From CAZVXI01 sp964631295 (lineage in GTDB: Bacteria; Planctomycetota; Phycisphaerae; Phycisphaerales; SM1A02): a stretch of 15,638 nucleotides of DNA. Below the pieces are notes generated by a model. It was not told the DNA's origin and ran no database searches. It worked only from the letters and a program-made list of their open reading frames with translations. Of this stretch, positions 7,638 to 14,364 are shown piece by piece (the stretch's first letter is position 1; every line of letters starts with the position of its first letter). Made by a program: the position numbers and the translations under genes. The stretch spans positions 1-15,638 of the forward strand of contig CAZVXI010000065.1 in the NCBI GenBank assembly GCA_964631295.1, in the 5' to 3' direction.

Positions 7638-7991
7638 ATGGCAGACCGACTCATCCAATCCAGAACACGCACGAGCGGAGCAACGGCTCTGGTTGTCGCG
7701 ATCGCTGTGCTGGCGATGTCGTCTGCAGCCCCGGCTGCTCAGAGCATGCGCGCTGTGGAAGGGACGCATGACCAAGCGGAGGCGGCCCGAGCAGTGGCTG
7801 CTGTCATGGCTGCGGCGCGAGACCTGCTCCGCCCAACGCAGACGCACGCAGTTGTCATTCGACCGATCATGATCGGGCTCTTCTGGGAACCGCAGCAGCT
7901 CAACAGGCGTGTGTACGAGTATGCGCCGGTCCAGTCGCCTGCGGATGTGCTTGGGCCGCGTCTGCTCGATCTGCCGCCACCAATCTGCTGA
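7638..7991 (+). CDS. Small exported protein upstream of secA; candidate SecM-like secretion monitor
   Basis: 117 residues, no family recognised. Residues 1-34 are a Sec signal peptide: basic start (RLIQSRTRT), hydrophobic core ATALVVAIAVLAM, then SSAAPAAQ with likely cleavage at APA or PAA. The mature part is about 83 residues, Ala-rich then Pro-rich, ending LLDLPPPIC and stop. Three consecutive prolines stall ribosomes unless EF-P acts, and here they sit three to five residues from the end. The gene is followed after 106 bp by secA, on the same strand, with no terminator. In Escherichia coli this position is held by secM, an exported arrest peptide that tunes secA translation. Here the Pro codons also form one arm of an inverted repeat in the secA leader. 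That a real protein is made is likely; the regulatory role is inference. It lacks the E. coli arrest sequence, and a plain small periplasmic protein remains possible. Confidence 0.7.
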   Translation: MADRLIQSRTRTSGATALVVAIAVLAMSSAAPAAQSMRAVEGTHDQAEAARAVAAVMAAARDLLRPTQTHAVVIRPIMIGLFWEPQQLNRRVYEYAPVQSPADVLGPRLLDLPPPIC

Positions 7992-8059
7992 GCTGACACG
8001 AAACGCTCGCGCTGGGCGCGAGGGTCGCTGGACATGCAGGCCGCAATGAGGCGGCAGAT
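7969..8059 (+). promoter_or_regulatory. Long-range inverted repeat spanning the Pro codons and the secA leader
   Basis: ATCTGCCGCC (7969-7978) is perfectly complementary to GGCGGCAGAT (8050-8059). The first arm covers the codons for Asp-Leu-Pro-Pro at the end of the small exported protein; the second lies 27 nt before the secA Shine-Dalgarno. A ribosome halted on the proline run would cover the first arm and prevent this helix, so translation of the small gene could change the folding of the secA leader. The Shine-Dalgarno itself is outside the helix; the only pairing I find for it is weak (CACC at 7978-7981 with GGTG at 8089-8092). Confidence 0.45.
8006..8022 (+). promoter_or_regulatory. Short GC hairpin inside the secA leader
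   Basis: CTCGCG, a CTGGG loop, then CGCGAG: a perfect 6-bp stem, 15 nt after the stop of the small exported gene, with no following T-run. It nests inside the longer 7969/8059 helix, so both could form together. Confidence 0.45.
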
Positions 8060-8097
8060 GGCACGAACGAAAAGTACAAACCAGTTGAGGTGATGCA

Positions 8098-11000
8098 ATG
8101 GGTGTTCCCGTTGTTGGTAAGGCGATGCGCAAGATGTTCGGCTCGCGAAACGAGCGGATGGTCAAGCGCTATATGCAGATTGTCGACCAGGTCGGCAGTC
8201 ATGAAGATGATGTCCGCAAACTCAGCGATGCTGAACTGCGAGCCAGGACAGAGGCATTCCGCGAACGAATTGCCGGGGGCGAATCGCCGAAAGGCATGAT
8301 CCCGGAGGTCTTTGCCGTCGCTCGTGAGGTCATGGACCGGAACGTTGGCATCCGAAACATCTTCAATCCCGAACTCGAGTTTGATCCATCAGTCCTTCCC
8401 GATGATGCTCAGCGTATTTACATGGAGGTGAAAGCTGAGATTGAGCGCACGCCGCCAGCCGATCCGGAGGAGTTCTACCTCGGATGCGCGGAGCCGGTAC
8501 CTGCATGGCAGTTTGTTGATATTCCCACGCGACTCTATGAAGCAGTGCGCGAGGCCTACCCGGAATCTCGGCCGCCGTACCGGGCTCGCCCGTTCGATGT
8601 GCAGATCATCGGCGGAGTCGTTTTGTACGAAGGCCGCATTGCAGAAATGAAAACGGGCGAAGGCAAGACAATCGTTGCGCCGCTCGCTGCGTATCTCGCC
8701 GCACTGGAAGACAAACAGGTCCACGTTGTGACGGTCAACAGTTACCTCGTGCAGCGTGACCGTGACTGGACTTTCCCATTCTTTCGGGCGCTCGGGCTCA
8801 CCGTCGGAGCGATTCACCCGGTGCATGCTGGCAACATGGAGGAGTTCCAGCGCCTCAGCAAGCTCAAGCACGAGGCATACAAGTGCAATGTCGTGTATGG
8901 CACGACTGCTGAGTTCGGCTTCGATTACCTCCGCGACAATATGAAGTTGAACGTGGCGGAGCAACTCCAGAAGCGGCGCGACTTCGCGATTGTGGACGAA
9001 GTCGACTCAACGCTCGTCGACGAAGCGCGCACACCGCTGATCATCTCCGGCCAGGCGCACCAGTCACAGCCGAGGTATGAACTGGCTGATCAGATCGCGC
9101 GACATCTCGTGGAAATGCAGAAGCAGTGGAGCCAGGCCGACCAGCGGGTGCAGTCATGCCTGGTCGATATTTCCGGGCACGAGGGCGATATTCGCAACGC
9201 GCGCGATAAGTCGGCTGTTCCAGCAATCAAAGCCAAACTCGACGAGGCCAGAAAACGGCTCGAACAACTTGAAGCAGAACGCGACAAGTACACGCAATAC
9301 TATGAGGTTGAACTGGACAAGAAGAAGGCAAACCTCACTCACAACGGAATTGCTGAGGCGCAGAAGAAGGCGGGCGTCGGGTCATTTTATGTTGGCGACA
9401 ACATCGACATTCCGCACCTGCTCGAGCAGGCAGTTCGAGCGCACACGGTGTACATGCGCGATCGCGACTACGTTGTCGCGCCAGGTGATGATGGCAATGA
9501 GACCATTGTGATCGTCGACCAGAATACCGGTCGCAAGATGCCGGGTCGGCAGTGGTCGGATGGCTTGCATCAGGCCGTCGAGGCCAAGGAAGGCGTCCCG
9601 ATCAAAGAAGAAACCCAGACGATGGCTACAATTACCATCCAGAACTTCTTCAAGCTTTACGGTCGGCTCGCCGGCATGACGGGTACCGCCGATACCGAGG
9701 CGACCGAGTTTTATGAAATCTACAAACTCGATGTTGTTGTAATACCGACGAATGTTCCGGTTGTGCGGGACGATCACAATGACCTTGTGTTCATCTCAGA
9801 GAAAGACAAGTGGGACGCGATCGTCGACGAGATCAAGCATCACCACGATCTTGGCCAGCCAGTGCTTGTCGGGACAACAAGTGTTGAGAAGTCGGAAACG
9901 CTCAGCCAGATGTTGACGCGTAAGTACAACATCGAGCACGCTGTTTTGAACGCCAAGCAGCACGAGCGTGAGGCGGAAATCATTCTGGATGCGGGTCGCC
10001 TCGGTGCGGTCATGATCGCAACGAACATGGCAGGCCGTGGGACCGACATCAAACTCAGCTCATTCACCCGGCAGGACCTGATCGATCACTGGAAGAAGCG
10101 TGGCATCTGTCCGCGTGATATCACGCCGGATACGCCGGAGGATGAAGCGGTTACGAAAATCTACCGTCAACTCGCGACGCGCGAAGCAGGCCTGAAAAAG
10201 CGAGATGTCGAATCCATGAGTGATGAGCAATGCAAGCTCGCAGTGCTTCGATACTGGTTTACACAGTTCTGCTACGGGGATGAATCGAAGGCAGATTCAC
10301 TCAATGAAAAACAGCTCATCGACGAACTCGATAAGTCGGGAATGTGCGTCCTGCATCGCATCGGTTACAAAGAGAATGTGAACCAACTTGGTGGCCTGCA
10401 TGTTGTTGCGACCGAACGCCACGAGTCGCGTCGAATTGACAACCAGTTGCGCGGTCGTTCCGGCCGGCAGGGCGACAACGGATCAAGCAGATTTTTCCTG
10501 TCACTCGAAGACGACCTGATGAAGATGTTCGCGGGCAAGACAACGCTCAATGTCCTCAGCCGCCTTGGGATGAAGGAAGGCGATGCGATCGAGCATCCGA
10601 TGCTGACGAAAGCTGTCGGCCGGGCACAGCGAAAAGTCGAGGAGCGGAACTTCCTCATCCGCAAGCAGATTCTTGAGTATGACGAGGTGATGGACCATCA
10701 ACGTCACGACTTCTACGGCATGCGGCAGGACATCCTCGAAGGACGCAATATCAAAGAGTCGATTTTCGAATATCTTGATGAATCCACTCGTGATGCTGTA
10801 TCGACGTACCTCGACAAGAATCACGCAGCCAACTGCATTGCTGAATGGGTGCGAGAGAACCTCAATGCATCAATCGATCCTGATCGCATCCGCAATAAGT
10901 CTGAAGATCGTGATGATCTTTATGAACTGATCCGGCGGGACGGCAAGGAAGAGGCGAGCAACAACATCGTCATTACGATCGGCGAGTACCTTCCTGAAGA

Positions 11001-12318
11001 TACAGATACTTCAGAGTGGGATCATAAGGGACTCGCTGACTGGGCCAAAGCTGCGTATGGCGCAGATTTGAAGATCTCTGAGATTCGCGACATGTCGACG
11101 CGTGATATTATCACAGCAATCGAAAAATCAGGGCACCAACGTATCGACGAAGCTGACCTGTCTCCCATCGACCAGTATCTTGTGCCGCACTATGGTGCGC
11201 GCGAGCTGGCGCGCTGGGCAGAGAACAAGTTCACTGTCGAAGTGGATCCTGAGCAGTTCTTTGATCTGGAAGAGACCGAGCCGGCGATGCAAGCCATGCA
11301 GAAACTCGCGCGTGATGCCTATCGCGAACGCGAGCTTTCTTATCCGATTGAGTTTGCGATGGACATGACTGCCATGCAACTGCAGCAGGATTCACGGGCT
11401 GCGCTCGACCAGTTCTGTCGCTGGGCCCAGATGCGCTACCAGGTGCACTGGACTCCCAACACGCTTCCCAGCAGCAAGCCGACGGAACTCAAGGAGATTC
11501 TTCTCGCCGAGGCGAAGCGCTGGGATGAGTCGCGCATCGAGGAGCGAGCAGAGCAGGCACTTGCCAAAGCATCAACACCGGAAGAACTTGATGCATGGTT
11601 TAAGTCAGAGATGAATGCGTCGCTCTCGCCCGAGCAACTTGAGCGTGCCGCGGATGATCCGAAGACCGTTGCTGAAGAACGCATCGCGGAGGCCATGCGG
11701 CTGGAACTCACGCATTTCGAGCGATGGGTCCTGCTGCAAATCATCGATCAGGCCTGGAAAGATCACCTCTACGCAATGGATCAGGTGAAGGAGTCAATCG
11801 GGTTCCGCTCATTCAGTCAGCAGGATCCGCGAATCGAGTTCAAGCGAGAAGGCGCGCGTCTGTATGATGAGATGCACGAGACGATTCGCAACAAGGTGAC
11901 GGACCTTATCTTCAAGGCGAAGCTCACGCCACATATGAATGCACCATCGCAGCAGCGTCAGCAGCCGCCATCGCCGCAAGAGGATGGATCGTCTGGTGAA
12001 GGTCGCGGCCCGGCGCCGGGGAGCCCGCAGGTCGAACGCCGACCGGTGAGTGCAGCGCAGCCAGCGACAGCAGCAGCCGTAGCGGCAGCAGCCGCGGCGG
12101 GCACCGACCGTCAGCGACGCGATCTCGAACAGGCAGAGCAGGCAGGCGCCTCGCAGCAGTCTGAGCGACGAAAGCCGCAGCCGCGTCGTGCCGGGCCCAC
12201 GATTGGCCGAAATGAGATGGTCACAATCGTGAATCCTGCCACGGGTGAGAAGGAGACCTTGAAGTACAAGAAGGCGCAGGACCGCATCAACAACGGTTGG
12301 CGCCTTGTGGCGAAGTAG
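8098..12318 (+). CDS. secA: SecA, preprotein translocase ATPase, greatly enlarged
   Basis: 1406 residues, about 500 longer than typical SecA. SecA drives unfolded preproteins through SecYEG. The start has GAGGTGA (8087-8093) close before ATG. Landmarks: N-terminal KMFGSRNERMVKRY (12-25), Walker A MKTGEGKT (184-191), DEVD (300-303), VDQNTGRKMPGRQWSDGLHQ (473-492), NMAGRGTDI (643-651), GGLHVVATERHESRRIDNQL (765 onward) and IDQAWKDHLYAMDQ (1216-1229). Compared with E. coli from memory there are insertions at about 88-164 (before FDVQIIGG), about 345-398 (coiled coil in the preprotein-binding region), about 654-764 (in NBD2, with four Cys) and about 910-1200 (five repeats, listed separately). Residues 1280-1365 are a Pro/Gln/Ala-rich linker. 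The tail begins GRN (1370-1372) as in ordinary SecA but lacks every Cys of the zinc/SecB-binding motif. Large SecA proteins are known in planctomycetes. Probably expressed with the upstream small gene. Confidence 0.97.
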   Translation: MGVPVVGKAMRKMFGSRNERMVKRYMQIVDQVGSHEDDVRKLSDAELRARTEAFRERIAGGESPKGMIPEVFAVAREVMDRNVGIRNIFNPELEFDPSVLPDDAQRIYMEVKAEIERTPPADPEEFYLGCAEPVPAWQFVDIPTRLYEAVREAYPESRPPYRARPFDVQIIGGVVLYEGRIAEMKTGEGKTIVAPLAAYLAALEDKQVHVVTVNSYLVQRDRDWTFPFFRALGLTVGAIHPVHAGNMEEFQRLSKLKHEAYKCNVVYGTTAEFGFDYLRDNMKLNVAEQLQKRRDFAIVDEVDSTLVDEARTPLIISGQAHQSQPRYELADQIARHLVEMQKQWSQADQRVQSCLVDISGHEGDIRNARDKSAVPAIKAKLDEARKRLEQLEAERDKYTQYYEVELDKKKANLTHNGIAEAQKKAGVGSFYVGDNIDIPHLLEQAVRAHTVYMRDRDYVVAPGDDGNETIVIVDQNTGRKMPGRQWSDGLHQAVEAKEGVPIKEETQTMATITIQNFFKLYGRLAGMTGTADTEATEFYEIYKLDVVVIPTNVPVVRDDHNDLVFISEKDKWDAIVDEIKHHHDLGQPVLVGTTSVEKSETLSQMLTRKYNIEHAVLNAKQHEREAEIILDAGRLGAVMIATNMAGRGTDIKLSSFTRQDLIDHWKKRGICPRDITPDTPEDEAVTKIYRQLATREAGLKKRDVESMSDEQCKLAVLRYWFTQFCYGDESKADSLNEKQLIDELDKSGMCVLHRIGYKENVNQLGGLHVVATERHESRRIDNQLRGRSGRQGDNGSSRFFLSLEDDLMKMFAGKTTLNVLSRLGMKEGDAIEHPMLTKAVGRAQRKVEERNFLIRKQILEYDEVMDHQRHDFYGMRQDILEGRNIKESIFEYLDESTRDAVSTYLDKNHAANCIAEWVRENLNASIDPDRIRNKSEDRDDLYELIRRDGKEEASNNIVITIGEYLPEDTDTSEWDHKGLADWAKAAYGADLKISEIRDMSTRDIITAIEKSGHQRIDEADLSPIDQYLVPHYGARELARWAENKFTVEVDPEQFFDLEETEPAMQAMQKLARDAYRERELSYPIEFAMDMTAMQLQQDSRAALDQFCRWAQMRYQVHWTPNTLPSSKPTELKEILLAEAKRWDESRIEERAEQALAKASTPEELDAWFKSEMNASLSPEQLERAADDPKTVAEERIAEAMRLELTHFERWVLLQIIDQAWKDHLYAMDQVKESIGFRSFSQQDPRIEFKREGARLYDEMHETIRNKVTDLIFKAKLTPHMNAPSQQRQQPPSPQEDGSSGEGRGPAPGSPQVERRPVSAAQPATAAAVAAAAAAGTDRQRRDLEQAEQAGASQQSERRKPQPRRAGPTIGRNEMVTIVNPATGEKETLKYKKAQDRINNGWRLVAK
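10834..11694 (+). repeat. Five tandem Trp-anchored repeats within SecA (helical scaffold region)
   Basis: Five copies share W-x4-hydrophobic-x3-hydrophobic-x-P-x2-hydrophobic with identical spacing: WVRENLNASIDPDRI (Trp917), WAKAAYGADLKISEI (Trp982), WAENKFTVEVDPEQF (Trp1040), WAQMRYQVHWTPNTL (Trp1109) and WFKSEMNASLSPEQL (Trp1167). Only copy 2 lacks the Pro. Each Trp is preceded by Leu/Ile at -3 (Phe/Gln in copy 4), and each copy is followed by a second helix such as LYELIRRDG, IITAIEKSG or LKEILLAEA. The period is 58-69 residues. From memory, ordinary SecA has one related stretch at the matching place in its helical scaffold domain, so this looks like amplification of a native unit. Confidence 0.75.
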
Positions 12319-12341
12319 AGCAAATGTCGGTCGCAATCAGC

Positions 12342-12376
12342 AGAAGCCCGCGTGATGTGTTCGCGTGGGCTTCTTT
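12342..12376 (+). terminator. Intrinsic terminator of secA, shared with the converging operon
   Basis: AGAAGCCCGCGTGA and TCGCGTGGGCTTCT form a 14-bp stem with two G-T wobbles and a 5-nt loop (12342-12374), followed by TTTG on the plus strand. It fills the 65-bp gap between the secA stop and the convergent stop at 12384. It may also act for the minus strand, although the bases after it in that direction are not T-rich. Confidence 0.85.
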
Positions 12377-12383
12377 GTTCCGA

Positions 12384-13559
12384 TCAGTCCTCGCTGTGCG
12401 CTGCTGTTTGTCTCGATATCTGCAGGATACGCGCGATCGGCCAGAGTGCGAATGCGCCAATCGGGATGAGCAGCCACACATATTTCTCGTGGATGAAGCC
12501 GAGTTCGTACAGAGGCGCGCACAGAGCCACGGCCGCAACGAAGCGCAGTAGGTTCGGCCGACTCATGTGCACGCCGAATGTCGTCATGAACACCCACACG
12601 TAGAGCGGGAACACAAGCCCGTAGCAGCCGAGGAAGCGCAGGTAAGTAGCCTGGCCAGCGTCACGAAGTTCAAAGGTCGTGACGATGAGAAGGTACATGA
12701 TCCCGACACCTGTCGGCAACGCCATCATCGCTGCCTTGCGCTTGGGGCATGGAATGCTCGTTTGTTGTGCGATCTCGCGATAATGAAACGACATCGTCAG
12801 GACCATTTGCGCGGCGTAATGTGCAAGTACGGCCCATACGAGCCATGGCATCATCGTCGCGCTGGTAAGCAAGGCAGTCAGCAGGATCATGGGCGCAAAG
12901 GCGATCCCGAACACAACGAACGATGATCGACTCGGCGTGTGCTGGAGTGCCCGATGAAATGTCAGATCCAGATATGGGCACAGCGCAAAGCCGAAGACAA
13001 TCACGGGTGCGACGAATGCAAGCTCGCGGGTGCTGTGGAGCCCGGCAATGTCGCCTGCATCTACCTGCAACAGGAACGAGAAGACCGTGAACGAAATCAC
13101 ATACACGATGCACGCAGCACCAACCAGCGCGCGGTCTGGCAGTCGGCTGACTGCCCATGCAATCAATGACAGCCCGAACACACCAGCCAGCGGCAGCATG
13201 AACGCCCAATCCGCCGGGGTGATGCTGGTTGCATCTGCAAGGCTGGGAATACTGGGGCGATCGAAGGACCTCGAGATCGTCCATGCGATAAAGAACATGT
13301 GATACGCGATCGTCACAACGCTGAACCAGGTGGCCGCGACGCCGTGCCGGTCGATCATGCGCCGAGACGACTCGCGGTTGGCAACGACATAGCCGAACGC
13401 TCCGCAACCGATCACGTTCGGGATCGCGAATACCCAGAACCCTGCCCACCCGAACTGCGCAAGCATGATCACGGGCAGGAACATCCCGATGCACCATGTC
13501 CAACTCACGGCGCAATATACGCCCCAGCCGAACACATTCAGAGATTTGGACAGTTTCAC
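12384..13559 (-). CDS. Polytopic inner-membrane protein of unknown function (about 12 helices)
   Basis: 391 residues with roughly twelve hydrophobic segments, at about 9-34, 37-59, 73-95, 114-136, 144-163, 180-201, 214-237, 240-258, 278-297, 307-329, 335-352 and 355-376. The first two (WCIGMFLPVIMLAQFGW, then a Gly-rich FAIPNVIGCGAFGYV) recall the opening helices of sodium:solute symporter-type transporters, but the protein is shorter and I cannot identify substrate residues, so this is only a hint. The C-terminus is short and polar (RQTAAHSED). The start is GTG at 13557-13559, which overlaps the TGA stop of the upstream gene as GTGA, so translation is probably coupled. The 3' end abuts the secA terminator hairpin. 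Gene reality is well supported by length, membrane pattern and coupling; function is not known. Confidence 0.82.
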   Translation of the reverse strand: MKLSKSLNVFGWGVYCAVSWTWCIGMFLPVIMLAQFGWAGFWVFAIPNVIGCGAFGYVVANRESSRRMIDRHGVAATWFSVVTIAYHMFFIAWTISRSFDRPSIPSLADATSITPADWAFMLPLAGVFGLSLIAWAVSRLPDRALVGAACIVYVISFTVFSFLLQVDAGDIAGLHSTRELAFVAPVIVFGFALCPYLDLTFHRALQHTPSRSSFVVFGIAFAPMILLTALLTSATMMPWLVWAVLAHYAAQMVLTMSFHYREIAQQTSIPCPKRKAAMMALPTGVGIMYLLIVTTFELRDAGQATYLRFLGCYGLVFPLYVWVFMTTFGVHMSRPNLLRFVAAVALCAPLYELGFIHEKYVWLLIPIGAFALWPIARILQISRQTAAHSED

Positions 13560-14185
13560 TGCTCGCGGCGCCGGTTCTTACGATCCATCGCGTGCGTCTT
13601 GGGGGTGCAGTGGAAGGTGATGTCGCACCGTCCGACGCGAATCTCGCGGCCCTTTTTCTTCAACTGCTGGCGAACTTCCATCTGGACGTCGATGTTGAAC
13701 TCGCCGCCTTTTGTGATCTTGTCATTCACGTCTTCCGCGTTGACAACTTCATACACCGCGGGGCCCATGCACGGTCGGAGGAAGCGATACTTCATCTCCT
13801 TACATACAACGATGTAGTCCGAGCCGCACTCGCTGAAGAGATACATCCCAGCGGCGACCTCAGAGTTGCCGAGCAGCGCTGCGCCCGCCATCGCGTTGTA
13901 CCAGTTGCGGTTGAATCGGCGGAACGGCAACACCGCACGGAATCGCTTGGAATCCAGCCGCTTCATCGTGATACCGCTGCGGAACGCATACGGCAGCCAG
14001 ATCAGCGAACACACGCGATGCCAGAAGTTGTTCTTTGTGCTCAGTCGACTGATGAACGCCTCGAGCCGCTGAAACATCGATGGCTTCGGCGGCGTGAATG
14101 GCGCACCGCCACTCATTGCCGAGGCCGAGAGTGTGCCTTCGGTGATGGCGTCGCCGAGCGTCGAGTTGGATTTGGCGGTTGACAC
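13556..14185 (-). CDS. DUF4442-like hotdog-fold (thioesterase-like) protein
   Basis: 209 residues. The central and C-terminal parts look like a hotdog-fold acyl-CoA thioesterase relative: a short region KRLDSKRFRAVLPFRRFNRN (75-94), a helix WYNAMAGAALLGNSEVAAGM (95-114) that matches the fold's central helix, then strand-rich segments ending CDITFHCTPK (187-196). No catalytic residues can be assigned. The first 36 residues (Ser/Thr/Pro-rich) are outside the domain. The start is GTG at 14183-14185 without a clear Shine-Dalgarno; internal ATGs at residues 24 and 37 are alternatives. The C-terminus is strongly basic (KNRRREQ). It is the first gene of a two-gene unit with the membrane protein, whose GTG start overlaps this stop by 4 nt. 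The pairing suggests a joint role, perhaps in acyl or lipid metabolism at the membrane, which is inference. Confidence 0.75.
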   Translation of the reverse strand: MSTAKSNSTLGDAITEGTLSASAMSGGAPFTPPKPSMFQRLEAFISRLSTKNNFWHRVCSLIWLPYAFRSGITMKRLDSKRFRAVLPFRRFNRNWYNAMAGAALLGNSEVAAGMYLFSECGSDYIVVCKEMKYRFLRPCMGPAVYEVVNAEDVNDKITKGGEFNIDVQMEVRQQLKKKGREIRVGRCDITFHCTPKTHAMDRKNRRREQ

Positions 14186-14364
14186 GTTTGCAAAAGACTG
14201 CTGAGAGGATCCGAGATCGCCATCCTAGTGATTGCTCGAGAGGCTTTCCACCGCGGCCGACCGAGGGGGCGAACCGCAGTTGACTTCGGCCCGCCGCATG
14301 CCCGGGTTTCTCGTGATTCGCAGGATTCACCCGGTTTCAGGCCACGCGATGGCTGCCGATGGGC

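Noticed and set aside
7605..8165. 186-residue open frame on the minus strand covering the secA leader
   Set aside because: Overlaps the small exported gene, the secA leader and the secA start; no domain, and it would conflict with both plus-strand starts.
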